Shown here in pieces: positions 7,020 through 14,272 of a DNA stretch of 44,133 nucleotides. Position 1 is the first letter of the stretch, and each line of letters opens with the position of its first letter. This stretch comes from Candidatus Spechtbacteria bacterium RIFCSPLOWO2_12_FULL_38_22 (GTDB lineage: Bacteria; Patescibacteriota; Minisyncoccia; Spechtbacterales; 2-12-FULL-38-22), in NCBI GenBank assembly GCA_001820055.1, contig MHOK01000009.1, positions 1 to 44,133 on the forward strand. The letters are read 5' to 3'. Under the pieces are notes generated by a model, which did not search any database, was not told the DNA's origin, and was given only the letters and a program-made list of their open reading frames with translations. Both the position numbers and the translations under genes were made by a program.

Positions 7020-8231
7020 ATGAATCTGAAATTTCCAGAGAATTTTTTTTGGGGATGCGCTACAAGCGCGCATCAAGTGGAGGGCAATAATAAAAACAAT
7101 GATTGGTGGCGCGCAGAACAGATAGGAGAAGTGCCATATAAATCAGAAGAGGCGTGTGATTCATATAATCGCTATCAAGAAGATTTTGATTTAGCAAAAA
7201 AAATGCACAATAACGCGCATCGCTTTTCTATTGAATGGAGCAGAATTGAACCACGCGAAGGAAATTTTAACCAAAATGAAATAGAGCATTATCGTAAAGT
7301 AATTCATGCGCTCAAAGAACGCGGTATGGAGCCGTTTGTTACACTTCATCATTTTACAAACCCTATTTGGTTTGCTGACATCGGTGGTTGGGCAAACAAA
7401 AAAGCGCCTTTTTATTTTGCGCGCTACGCAGAATATGTGGTTAAAAATTTAGGAGAGGAGGTTAAATATTGGATAACCATAAACGAGCCAAATGTATATG
7501 TGGGTATGTTGGCCTTAGGATATGGTCCCTGGACACATTGGCCCGACCAATCTCGTAAAAATTTTTTTAGGTTTATGCGTTTAGCAAAGAACATGACTAA
7601 AGCGCATAAAAAAGCTTATAAAAAAATAAAAAAGTTACAGCCCAATAGTTTTGTAGGGCTTAACCACGGGAATGTTTTTGTTGGTCGCGCTAACAATAAT
7701 CTTGTTACTTATTTCGTCTGGTTTTTAGTTAATTGGTTTAAAAATAAGTTATTTTTAAATAAAGTAGCAAGGTATTTGGATTTTGTAGGTTTTAGCTACT
7801 ATACACGAGTTATAATCACCCCCAGTTTTTCTAATCCGGAAACGTGGGTAAGGTGGGAGCATAAAGATGACAGACCGGTCGCAGATGGTGGCTGGGAAAT
7901 ATATCCGCAAGGTATATATTTTGTTACTAAACAGGCCATGCGCTACAAAAAACCAATTTTTATTTTTGAAAATGGCATAGCCGACGCAGACGACGACCAA
8001 CGGTCTATGTTTATAAAAAACCATTTACGTTGGCTTCATAAGGCAATAAGCGAAGGGGCGGATGTGCGCGGATATTTTTATTGGTCGCTACTGGACAATT
8101 TTGAGTGGGCAGAAGGTTTTAAGCAGAAGTTTGGATTAGTGGAAGTTAATTTTAATACGTTTGAACGTAAAGCGCGCCCAAGCAGTATTTTTTATGCGCA
8201 AATATGTAAAGATAATGAGTTAAAAATTTAA
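7020..8231 (+). CDS. Family GH1 beta-glycosidase
   Basis: The 403-aa protein matches family 1 glycosidases from end to end: the N-terminal FPENFFWGCATSAHQVEG, the acid/base glutamate in TINEPN (E156), the nucleophile in FENG (E317) and the C-terminal WSLLDNFEWAEGF that binds the sugar. It should hydrolyse beta-glucosides or beta-galactosides by the retaining mechanism. There is no signal peptide, so it works in the cytoplasm. It is slightly shorter than the usual 440-480 residues. The next gene, a membrane-anchored glycosidase-like protein, starts 10 bp downstream and is probably cotranscribed. Confidence 0.95.
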   Translation: MNLKFPENFFWGCATSAHQVEGNNKNNDWWRAEQIGEVPYKSEEACDSYNRYQEDFDLAKKMHNNAHRFSIEWSRIEPREGNFNQNEIEHYRKVIHALKERGMEPFVTLHHFTNPIWFADIGGWANKKAPFYFARYAEYVVKNLGEEVKYWITINEPNVYVGMLALGYGPWTHWPDQSRKNFFRFMRLAKNMTKAHKKAYKKIKKLQPNSFVGLNHGNVFVGRANNNLVTYFVWFLVNWFKNKLFLNKVARYLDFVGFSYYTRVIITPSFSNPETWVRWEHKDDRPVADGGWEIYPQGIYFVTKQAMRYKKPIFIFENGIADADDDQRSMFIKNHLRWLHKAISEGADVRGYFYWSLLDNFEWAEGFKQKFGLVEVNFNTFERKARPSSIFYAQICKDNELKI

Positions 8232-8241
8232 AATAAGTTTT

Positions 8242-9315
8242 ATGTTTCAAGTTTTAGGTTTTAAGAAATTTAAATACGGGTTTTTTAAAATTTTTTTCGG
8301 ACTACTTTTGATAGTTTATTTTTTATTTGTAGCTATATATGCTTTTCTTTTTGTTGGTCCCGCACCCAAACCAACAAACATAGAAGAAGCGACTTGGGGA
8401 ATTAATTTTTCACACAGGCAAGCGGAAACACTGGGACTTGATTGGCAAGAAACATTTTTAGCTCTTGCCGATGACTTAAGTGTTGAGTACTGGCGTATTC
8501 CTATTTACTGGGATGAACTAGAACAAGTAAAAGACGAATATGATTTTACAAAGTGGGATTGGCAGATACAAGAGTTAGAAAAAAGAAACGCGAAAGCAAT
8601 TTTAGCAATAGGAGCTAAACTGCCCCGATGGCCTGAATGCCATGTTCCAAATTGGCTTGATGAAGCAAGTCAGGCGACATATGAACAACAGTTATTTCAG
8701 TATATTCGCGAGGTCGTAGCGCGTTATCGTGATAGTAAGGCTGTTTTAATGTGGCAAGTAGAAAACGAGCCATTTCTTTGGCCCTTTGGTGAATGTCCAA
8801 AGCCAGACAGCAAACTATTGGATAAAGAAATTCAACTTGTCAAAGTTTTAGATAAAAAAAATACTTTTGGGGTTCAACATCCAATAATGATTACAGACTC
8901 TGGTGAGTTATCTGTTTGGCTCCCCGCAGGAAAGCGAGCGGATGTTTTTGGTTCAACTTTATATCGCATAATACATAACCCAAAAATTGGATTTTTAGAA
9001 TATACATTTTTTACACCAACTTTTCACGCAAGAAAGGAGGTGTTTTTACATTGGTTTTATCCAGATTTAGAAGTTCAAATTGTTGAGCTTCAGGCAGAAC
9101 CGTGGGTTACTGAGTTGCCAATTAGTGATGTATCTATAGAAGATCAATATAAAACCTTGTCGCCCGAACAATTTGATAAAAATGTTCAATTTGCGCTCGC
9201 CATAGGCACAAAGACATTTTATTTATGGGGAGCTGAATGGTGGTATTGGTTAAAAACTGAAAAAGATATGCCAGAGATTTGGAATAAGGCCAAAAATCTG
9301 TTTTATAAAAATTAG
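8242..9315 (+). CDS. Membrane-anchored clan GH-A glycosidase-like protein
   Basis: The 357-aa protein has an N-terminal membrane anchor (about residues 17-40) and an outer TIM-barrel domain. WQVENEP (E176) looks like the acid/base strand-4 motif 'NEP' and ELQAEPW (E282 or E286) fits the strand-7 nucleophile, as in GH5/GH39/GH42-like enzymes. The ending FYLWGAEWWYWL fits the last barrel strand. The exact family cannot be read by eye. It probably trims a polysaccharide at the cell surface while the GH1 enzyme upstream handles the products inside. Confidence 0.75.
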   Translation: MFQVLGFKKFKYGFFKIFFGLLLIVYFLFVAIYAFLFVGPAPKPTNIEEATWGINFSHRQAETLGLDWQETFLALADDLSVEYWRIPIYWDELEQVKDEYDFTKWDWQIQELEKRNAKAILAIGAKLPRWPECHVPNWLDEASQATYEQQLFQYIREVVARYRDSKAVLMWQVENEPFLWPFGECPKPDSKLLDKEIQLVKVLDKKNTFGVQHPIMITDSGELSVWLPAGKRADVFGSTLYRIIHNPKIGFLEYTFFTPTFHARKEVFLHWFYPDLEVQIVELQAEPWVTELPISDVSIEDQYKTLSPEQFDKNVQFALAIGTKTFYLWGAEWWYWLKTEKDMPEIWNKAKNLFYKN

Positions 9316-9340
9316 TTTGATTGAGGGAATAGCTAAATTT

Positions 9341-9349
9341 TGTTAAAAT
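9341..9349 (+). promoter_or_regulatory. Extended -10 promoter of the PAP2 gene
   Basis: TGtTAAAAT ends 11 nt before the ATG at 9360, giving a leader of only a few nucleotides. Confidence 0.5.
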
Positions 9350-9359
9350 TATTTAAACT

Positions 9360-9884
9360 ATGGTGTTGGATATAAAATTATTCTATTTTTTTAATAACCT
9401 TGTTGATAAGTTTCAGATTTTTGACACTCTCGTTGTTTTTTTCGCCGCTTATTTGCAGTATTTTTTTGTCGCATCATTTTTTATATTTTTGTATTTTTCA
9501 GCGTATTCAAAACGGAAAAAACTTTATATATTGGCAGTAACCACTTTTTCTAGCATTTTTGCTCGCTTGGGAGTAACCGAAATTATTCGCTTTTTTTATC
9601 ATCGTCCTCGTCCGTTTATTACATACCAAATTCATCAACTTATCCCTGAAAACGGCTGGTCGTTTCCATCAGGTCATTCGGCTTTCTTTTTTGCAATAGC
9701 AATGTCTGTGTATTTTTATAATAAAAAATGGGGTATTGGATTTTTTGTTGGCGCAATTTTAATGAATATAAGTCGTATTATCGTAGGAGTACATTACCCA
9801 TCGGATATTATTGGTGGCGCAATTGTGGGCGTGCTTGTTAGTTTTATTGTTTTTCGTATTACCAAAAAATTATCTAAAAAGTAG
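9360..9884 (+). CDS. PAP2-family membrane phosphatase
   Basis: The 174-aa protein carries all three parts of the PAP2 active site: the RFFYHRPRPF segment, PSGH in the middle, and SRIIVGVHYPSD near the end (motifs KX6RP, PSGH and SRX5HX3D; the first Lys is not obvious). About five membrane helices surround them. In a bacterium with this wall-synthesis gene set, undecaprenyl pyrophosphate dephosphorylation (lipid carrier recycling) is the likely role, but phosphatidylglycerophosphate or other lipid phosphates are possible. Confidence 0.9.
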   Translation: MVLDIKLFYFFNNLVDKFQIFDTLVVFFAAYLQYFFVASFFIFLYFSAYSKRKKLYILAVTTFSSIFARLGVTEIIRFFYHRPRPFITYQIHQLIPENGWSFPSGHSAFFFAIAMSVYFYNKKWGIGFFVGAILMNISRIIVGVHYPSDIIGGAIVGVLVSFIVFRITKKLSKK

Positions 9885-9938
9885 GAAAAGGTGTATACTA
9901 AAGTATAAAATAAATAGTAATTTAATCTTAGTATATTT

Positions 9939-10061
9939 ATGTCAAAAAGAAGAACTGGTGTTGAAAAGCATAGAAAGTCACGCTCTCACAAAACCCAAAA
10001 ACGTTTAGAGATAAAACGACTTATGCTTGAAGCTAAAAAAAGTAAGAAAAAGCAAAAATAA
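9939..10061 (+). CDS. Very small, highly basic protein (40 aa)
   Basis: This ORF is below the length of the supplied track. ATG at 9939 to TAA at 10059-10061 gives 40 residues, starting MSKRRTGVEKHRKSRSHKTQ, with more than 40% Lys/Arg/His. It resembles a nucleic-acid-binding tail or a small ribosome-associated protein, but I cannot match it to a ribosomal protein. A TATACT-like box lies about 45 nt upstream. No overlap with other genes. Reality is likely given the complete frame and composition, but unproven. Confidence 0.5.
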   Translation: MSKRRTGVEKHRKSRSHKTQKRLEIKRLMLEAKKSKKKQK

Positions 10062-10126
10062 GGTCCTAGCTCTTGCAATTTTTTAAGAAGTATTGTATAA
10101 TTAAGCTAGAAAAGGAGGGAGCCAGA

Positions 10127-10393
10127 ATGCTATTTGGAGTAAGCCTAACTCTTTTTTTACTTAGCTATCACCTCTGCAAATTCACCGATATTCACGCTAA
10201 GGGCATGCGGCGCTTTGTGCAGACTCTCTTGCTTCTAGGGTTTTTGTTTTTTCTAGCAGGACTTGTCGCCCTTGGGCTAAATCACTGGCTTACACGCATT
10301 ATTGCCAATGTTGTCACTGTGGGTTTCGGCGTTTGGTTGTTGTGGCATAGTCCATGGGCAAAACCCAGAGCAACAGTGCAGGATATTCGATAA
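10127..10393 (+). CDS. Small membrane protein
   Basis: I choose ATG 10127 over the ORF-track start at 10073 because a strong AAAGGAGGG lies 7-8 nt upstream and TTGTATAAT (about 10092-10100) fits as -10. The 88-aa product has two to three membrane helices (residues 1-16, 30-52, 57-75) and a basic C-terminus. No family is recognised. It forms a single-gene unit closed by the terminator at 10398. Confidence 0.75.
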   Translation: MLFGVSLTLFLLSYHLCKFTDIHAKGMRRFVQTLLLLGFLFFLAGLVALGLNHWLTRIIANVVTVGFGVWLLWHSPWAKPRATVQDIR

Positions 10394-10397
10394 GAGC

Positions 10398-10426
10398 AAG
10401 TCCGCCTTCTGAGGTGGACTTTTTTT
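10398..10426 (+). terminator. Intrinsic terminator
   Basis: Nine-bp stem aagtccgcc / ggtggactt (one G-U pair), 6-nt loop, then a T7 run. Confidence 0.9.
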
Positions 10427-10489
10427 GTGCTTGAAAAGCATACTAAACAGTGGTATTCTTTTTTTAGTTCTTGAAAAGGAGGTTGACCT

Positions 10490-11287
10490 ATGTACAAAGT
10501 TGGAAATCCGAGTCAGTTAATTATCGTAAGGCATGCGGAATCAGAATTAAATGTTTTATTACAGGATATAGTAAATGATCCAGAATTTAGAAAATTAAAA
10601 GAACTACTTAGAACAAACCCCTATTCTGGTGTAGTAAGGAAAATCGCCGAAAAATTAAGGCAAAAATATGCTGGTCGCATGGTTGCGGACTATTTGGTTG
10701 GCTTAACGGCGGAGGGCGAACGTCAAGCTCTTGAGACGGGCGTAAAATTAGGACAGATTATTGAACCTTCGGAGATTAATGTTATTTTTGTGTCACCCTA
10801 CGCCAGAGCGTTGCAAACACTAGAAAAACTGAAGGAAACATGGCCAAAACTCAATAACGTACGCACTAGTAGTGTTTTTGTTGAGGACGCGTTAAGAGAA
10901 CAAGAAATGGGCTTAGCGCATACGTATGGCAGTTTTGTTTTATTTTTTGCTCTTAACGATCAAGATAGAAATATGTATTATGTAGACGCGTACGCCCCGT
11001 ATTTTTACAGATTTCCTAACGGAGAAAGCGTGGCTGACTTAAGAGCACGAGTAAATAGTTGGTATGACAGAGTAATGCTTGAACACAGAGGTAGAACGGT
11101 TTTGGTTGTGTCGCATGGTCGTACGATATCCGCAATTAGGGCAAGAATAGAGAATTGGAGTTCTCAAAGGTTTATAGACGAACATGTGGACGGCAAAGTT
11201 CATAATTGTGGTGTTAGTATCTATAGAGATATAAAACAACAACGTGGAATGGAATTAGTGGATTTTAATATGAAACTTTGGGATTAA
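10490..11287 (+). CDS. Histidine phosphatase family protein
   Basis: The 265-aa protein begins with the phosphoglycerate-mutase signature LIIVRHAESELN near residue 10, followed by LTAEGERQALETG and the second catalytic His in VVSHGRT near residue 205. An acidic residue (REQEMG) supplies the proton donor. Such enzymes remove phosphate from sugars, nucleotides or proteins; the substrate is unknown. A long insertion after the RHG motif makes it larger than common 200-aa members. AAAGGAGGT 7 nt upstream fixes the start. Confidence 0.92.
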   Translation: MYKVGNPSQLIIVRHAESELNVLLQDIVNDPEFRKLKELLRTNPYSGVVRKIAEKLRQKYAGRMVADYLVGLTAEGERQALETGVKLGQIIEPSEINVIFVSPYARALQTLEKLKETWPKLNNVRTSSVFVEDALREQEMGLAHTYGSFVLFFALNDQDRNMYYVDAYAPYFYRFPNGESVADLRARVNSWYDRVMLEHRGRTVLVVSHGRTISAIRARIENWSSQRFIDEHVDGKVHNCGVSIYRDIKQQRGMELVDFNMKLWD

Positions 11288-11310
11288 AACGGCTTTAAAA
11301 GCCGTTTTTT
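11286..11310 (+). terminator. Intrinsic terminator
   Basis: Ten-bp stem aaaacggctt / aagccgtttt with a 3-nt loop and a T6 run. It ends the histidine phosphatase gene; the -10 of the next gene follows within a few bases. Confidence 0.85.
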
Positions 11311-11311
11311 A

Positions 11312-11320
11312 TGGTATTAT
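11312..11320 (+). promoter_or_regulatory. Extended -10 promoter of the RNA-modification operon
   Basis: TGgTATTAT ends 7 nt before the ATG at 11328, directly behind the terminator. It should start the four overlapping genes 11328-12886 as a leaderless transcript. Confidence 0.55.
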
Positions 11321-11327
11321 CAGTAGT

Positions 11328-11795
11328 ATGGTTATTGTTTTAGACAATATCAGAAGCATACAAAATGTTGGTACAATTTTTCGTACCGCCGACGCCATAA
11401 ATGTAGAAAAGATATACTTATGCGGAATTACGCCCAGTCCGTTGGACGAATTTGGAAGAAAGCGCCAGCAGTTAGTAAAAATTTCTTTAGGCGCGGAAAA
11501 TTCTATAAAATGGGGGAAATGTAAACAGACATATCGCGTGTTGGATGATTTAAAAAAACAGGGTTACAGAATTTATGTAGTAGAACAAGCTAAAAATTCT
11601 ATCCCGTATTTTAAGGTTAAAATATCAAATAGGAAAAAAATAGTTTTAGTTTTGGGGCATGAGTTGGGAGGAGTATCCAAAAGTACTCTTAAAAGAGCGG
11701 ATAAGATTTTGGAAATACCTATGGCGGGCTCTAAACAGTCGTTGAACGTAGCAATCGCAGGAGCAATTGTTATGTTCCATCTTGAATATACCTAA
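11328..11795 (+). CDS. SPOUT-class (TrmH/SpoU family) RNA 2'-O-methyltransferase
   Basis: The 155-aa protein shows the three SpoU motifs: LDNIRSIQNVGTIFRTADA near the start, LVLGHELGGVS in the middle and IPMAGSKQSLNVAIAGAI at the end. These build the knotted SAM-binding site and supply the catalytic Arg (IFRT). It lacks the N-terminal substrate-binding extension of RlmB, so the target (tRNA or rRNA ribose) is unknown. Its TAA overlaps the ATG of the PCD gene by one base. Confidence 0.93.
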   Translation: MVIVLDNIRSIQNVGTIFRTADAINVEKIYLCGITPSPLDEFGRKRQQLVKISLGAENSIKWGKCKQTYRVLDDLKKQGYRIYVVEQAKNSIPYFKVKISNRKKIVLVLGHELGGVSKSTLKRADKILEIPMAGSKQSLNVAIAGAIVMFHLEYT

Positions 11796-12055
11796 TGGAT
11801 ATTGAAACAGAGTTGGGAAAATTAAAAAACTGGAAATTGCAGGATAATAAAATTATTAAGGATTTTGTATTTAAAAATTTTGCCCAAACAATGATATTTA
11901 TAAATAAGGTAGCAGAGTTTGCAGAAGAACTAAATCACCACCCCGATATGTATATATCGTATAACAAGGTAAAAATAGAATTAACAACTCATGAGGTTGG
12001 TGGGGTCTCTGAGAAGGATTTTGTATTGGCTAAAAAAATAGATGATACTAACTAA
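11795..12055 (+). CDS. Pterin-4a-carbinolamine dehydratase family protein
   Basis: The 86-aa protein has the conserved segment EELNHHPDMYISYNKVKI with the catalytic His pair, followed by LTTHEVGGVSEKD, matching the PCD/DCoH signature. The family dehydrates 4a-hydroxytetrahydropterin and in some bacteria serves other roles. The product is a little shorter at the N-terminus than usual (about 95-110 aa). It overlaps both neighbours (1 bp and 14 bp), so it is firmly inside an RNA-modification operon, an odd setting for a pterin enzyme. Confidence 0.9.
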   Translation: MDIETELGKLKNWKLQDNKIIKDFVFKNFAQTMIFINKVAEFAEELNHHPDMYISYNKVKIELTTHEVGGVSEKDFVLAKKIDDTN

Positions 12056-12314
12056 AAAAAATAGAAGGTTAAAGAAAAATTTTAAACATCATAACGACAA
12101 ACCTCGTATTTTTACTATTATCCGAAAAGAAGATGAAAGCGGTGTAAGTGGTCGTGGCAGAGTTTTGGATGGAGTTGTATTTACTGACGGAAAAACCGTA
12201 GTCAATTGGAGAAGCGACAAACCGAGTATAGCGGTTTACGGCAGTTTTGAAGAGTTTAAAAAAATACACATAGACAGCCATCCCAAAAATAAGACAGAAA
12301 TAGTATGGTTATAG
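12042..12314 (+). CDS. Small conserved hypothetical protein
   Basis: The 90-aa product has a basic N-terminus (KKNRRLKKNFKHH) and then a compact beta-rich domain with GVSGRGRVLDGVVF, WRSDKPSIAVYGSFEEFKKI and the ending EIVWL. I recall short proteins with the same GVSG..G.V..GV.F...PS.A.Y.S.E pattern in many bacteria and phages, with unknown function. It overlaps the PCD gene by 14 bp and the ThpR gene by 10 bp, so it is translated as part of the same operon. Confidence 0.75.
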   Translation: MILTKKNRRLKKNFKHHNDKPRIFTIIRKEDESGVSGRGRVLDGVVFTDGKTVVNWRSDKPSIAVYGSFEEFKKIHIDSHPKNKTEIVWL

Positions 12315-12886
12315 ACAAAAGACTATTTGTAGCGATTGAAATATCAGAAGAATTAAAAAATGAACTTCTAAAAATCAGTTCAAAATACCAAGATAAGGAT
12401 ATCCGTTGGACGAAAGATAAAAATCTACATATCACAGTACAATTTTTAGGTAACATTAAAAGTGTATACACAAAACAGATAGAACAAGAATTAGATGATA
12501 TTGCTCAAAACACAAATCGATTTAGACTAACCATAGATAAAATTATATATGCGCCGCCTGGGGAAACAAAAAATATGATTTGGGTTGTGTTGTCTGACGG
12601 CAGTGGGTATAAAAATTTAACGCTAAAAATATCCAATGCGTTAAGAAAATATATAGATAATAATTTATTGACGAAAGATAAAAATGTAATGCGCGAACAA
12701 AGGACTGCGCATATAACTCTAGCTCGTTTTAAAAGCTATTTAAAATTTGACGATCTTAATTTAGAAAATATCAGAATACAAAATAAGGAGCTAGAGGTAG
12801 GCGGGTATTCCTTGTGGGAGTCATTCCGTGGAAGCAGGGGGACTGAATATAAAATTTTAAAAAAATTTAAATTTAAAAATGTTTAG
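12305..12886 (+). CDS. thpR: RNA 2',3'-cyclic phosphodiesterase (LigT/ThpR)
   Basis: The 193-aa protein starts RLFVAIEISEELKN and carries both HxTx motifs of the 2H phosphoesterase superfamily: HITVQFLG near residue 46 and HITLARF near residue 138. These two histidines cut 2',3'-cyclic phosphates at RNA ends, acting on tRNA fragments. The length is typical. It is the last gene of the operon that begins with the SPOUT methyltransferase, which supports an RNA role. Confidence 0.93.
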   Translation: MVIDKRLFVAIEISEELKNELLKISSKYQDKDIRWTKDKNLHITVQFLGNIKSVYTKQIEQELDDIAQNTNRFRLTIDKIIYAPPGETKNMIWVVLSDGSGYKNLTLKISNALRKYIDNNLLTKDKNVMREQRTAHITLARFKSYLKFDDLNLENIRIQNKELEVGGYSLWESFRGSRGTEYKILKKFKFKNV

Positions 12887-12924
12887 ATCGCAAGAGTAAC
12901 TTTAAGAAATTTGTATTATTTTTT

Positions 12925-12942
12925 TATAATATTAGTACTAAT
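12925..12942 (+). promoter_or_regulatory. TATAAT box with a palindrome at the likely start site
   Basis: TATAAT at 12925-12930 is followed at once by the perfect 12-bp palindrome attagtactaat (12931-12942), which would cover the transcription start of the 12955 gene. It could be an operator for a dimeric repressor. No -35 is obvious. Confidence 0.4.
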
Positions 12943-12954
12943 TTCTATATTTAT

Positions 12955-13194
12955 ATGAAGACACCAGAATTTTTTCCAGGGAATGAATTACAAGGTCCAT
13001 TAAAAAATGTTCAAGAATTACTACAGCAACAAATACAAGTTGATCAACAACTTACAGAAACTGATCCAGCGTATCGCAGAATTAAATCAGAAATGGAAAC
13101 AATTCAAATGCAACTAGAACAAGTTACGCAATGCATTGCACTTTTGGAAGCACATAAAAAATTTCTTGAAGGAAGAAGAAGTAAGAAAAAATAA
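12955..13194 (+). CDS. Small coiled-coil protein
   Basis: The 79-aa product is Gln- and Leu-rich and predicted helical from about residue 15 to 72 (VQELLQQQIQ, MQLEQVTQCIALLEAH), with a basic tail GRRSKKK. The heptad-like spacing of Leu/Ile suggests a coiled-coil dimer. No family is recognised. It ends 9 bp before the alkyltransferase gene and is probably cotranscribed. Confidence 0.65.
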   Translation: MKTPEFFPGNELQGPLKNVQELLQQQIQVDQQLTETDPAYRRIKSEMETIQMQLEQVTQCIALLEAHKKFLEGRRSKKK

Positions 13195-13203
13195 AGGAAT
13201 AAT

Positions 13204-13458
13204 ATGCATAAAACATTTGCGCAAAAGGTATATCAAGTTGTACACGATATACCAAGAGAAAAAGTTTTGACCTACAAAGAAGTGGCACAACACGCAGGAA
13301 GTCCTCGCGCTTATAGAGCTGTGGGTAATTTAATGAATAAAAACTACGACAATACTGTGCCATGTCACAGGGTGATTAGGAGTGATGGAAAGATAGGCGG
13401 TTTTCGCGAGGGTACTACAAAAAAAGTTGCCTTACTTAAAAAAGAGGGCGCAATATAA
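13204..13458 (+). CDS. Methylated-DNA cysteine alkyltransferase-type protein (MGMT C-terminal domain)
   Basis: The 84-aa protein is only the DNA-binding/active-site domain of O6-alkylguanine-DNA alkyltransferase: FAQKVYQVVHDIPREKVLTY, the arginine-finger region SPRAYRAVGN and the active-site PCHRVI. The cysteine is present, so unlike ATL proteins (PWHR) it could transfer alkyl groups. The N-terminal domain of Ogt/Ada is absent, a common state for reduced members. The ending GFREGTTKKVALLKKEGA matches the family. It probably repairs or flags alkylated guanine. Confidence 0.92.
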   Translation: MHKTFAQKVYQVVHDIPREKVLTYKEVAQHAGSPRAYRAVGNLMNKNYDNTVPCHRVIRSDGKIGGFREGTTKKVALLKKEGAI

Positions 13459-13482
13459 AAGTCCACAGCAATGCGGACTTTT
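13457..13482. terminator. Bidirectional terminator between convergent genes
   Basis: Stem aaaagtcc (13457-13464) / ggactttt (13475-13482) with T-runs on both strands. It ends the alkyltransferase gene and the minus-strand gene that stops at 13484. Confidence 0.8.
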
Positions 13483-13483
13483 A

Positions 13484-13753
13484 TTAAGTAGGTATTATTC
13501 TTATCACTCCGCTTACTTGGCTTCTAGGTTCTTGGTTAGAGTATTGTTTCCATTGTCCATACGGACCGTCAGAAGTTAGAAGTTCTTTTATCGTAATACC
13601 ACGCGCAAGATCATGACCGCAGCTCAAACCATTTTCAGTTCTGATTTTGTCACAAAAAAAGTAAGGATCCCATCGAATATTTCCACTCCGCACTGTAATA
13701 GAAACATCAGTATCGCTTGAAAGTTCCTGTGGTAGATCTTGACCGACTAACAT
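13484..13753 (-). CDS. Hypothetical protein
   Basis: The 89-aa minus-strand product has no signal peptide or recognisable domain. It contains two cysteines (FFCDK, LSCGHD) and a central GITIKELLTSDGPYGQW. ATG at 13753 is preceded by a G-rich AGGGGGGAG stretch that is very close to the start, so the ribosome binding site is unusual. It shares a terminator with the convergent alkyltransferase gene. Function unknown; it may be a cargo gene. Confidence 0.55.
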   Translation of the reverse strand: MLVGQDLPQELSSDTDVSITVRSGNIRWDPYFFCDKIRTENGLSCGHDLARGITIKELLTSDGPYGQWKQYSNQEPRSQVSGVIRIIPT

Positions 13754-13816
13754 ACTCCCCCCTAAGACACAAGCTGTGTATAGCGTAACATATTTTAATT
13801 ATTTAATCAAGTTTTT

Positions 13817-14263
13817 ATGGATAAATACATTTGGACTTCACATGCTCAATACAAGATGCGCTATTATAGAATGTCAGAAAGTCTGGTAAAAAGAGTGGTT
13901 CGTTACCCCACAAGGGTAGAGGAGGGGGTGATAGAAAACGCAGTTGCATGCATGAGACCTGCGCATTTAAATAGTACTTCGACCCGTTCGGTACCAGTAG
14001 GCGTTTTGACTGTGGGCTCCCAGCCTTCTCCGCCAGCTGGCGGATTCGGCGGGCAGGCGAAACAGGCCAAGCCTAAAAGATATTCTGAACTGTGGGTAAT
14101 GTATTTGTTGACTTCGTCGACGGGTAACAAAAAACAAACAGAAAGTAATAAACAAAAGCAAGTAAAGATTATCACTGCATGGAGATATCCTGGACTTAGT
14201 CCAAAACGCAATCCAGTACCAGCAAACATACTAGAGGAGGCCAAGAGAATAATTAGTATATAA
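13817..14263 (+). CDS. DUF4258-like protein with an in-frame GC-rich insertion
   Basis: The N-terminus (TSHAQYKMRYYRMSESLVKR, then YPTRVEEG) and the C-terminus (KIITAWRYPGLSPKRNPVP) match small proteins I recall in many Parcubacteria, related to DUF4258/BrnT-like folds. Normally the chain continues from 'VACMRP' to 'ELWVM' with only a few residues. Here about 36 residues rich in Ser, Pro and Gly intervene (roughly 13963-14073 in DNA), GC-rich and holding a perfect 16-bp palindrome. A second low-complexity insert (GNKKQTESNKQKQ) follows. The frame stays open, so the repeat was inserted without breaking the gene. Confidence 0.7.
   Translation: MDKYIWTSHAQYKMRYYRMSESLVKRVVRYPTRVEEGVIENAVACMRPAHLNSTSTRSVPVGVLTVGSQPSPPAGGFGGQAKQAKPKRYSELWVMYLLTSSTGNKKQTESNKQKQVKIITAWRYPGLSPKRNPVPANILEEAKRIISI
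14029..14044. repeat. Perfect 16-bp palindrome inside a coding region
   Basis: tccgccagctggcgga is its own reverse complement. It lies in the GC-rich segment inserted into the DUF4258-like gene, followed by a second GC-rich stretch (cggcgggcaggcg). It looks like one unit of a small dispersed palindromic repeat. Confidence 0.75.
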
Positions 14264-14272
14264 TTCTCAAGG

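Noticed and set aside
9811-10008. 65-aa ORF overlapping the PAP2 gene end and the 40-aa basic ORF
   Set aside because: It starts inside PAP2 in another frame and has no signal; the 40-aa frame at 9939 has the cleaner start and composition.
13903-14244. 113-aa ORF antisense to the DUF4258-like gene
   Set aside because: The plus-strand frame keeps family motifs at both ends; the antisense frame does not.
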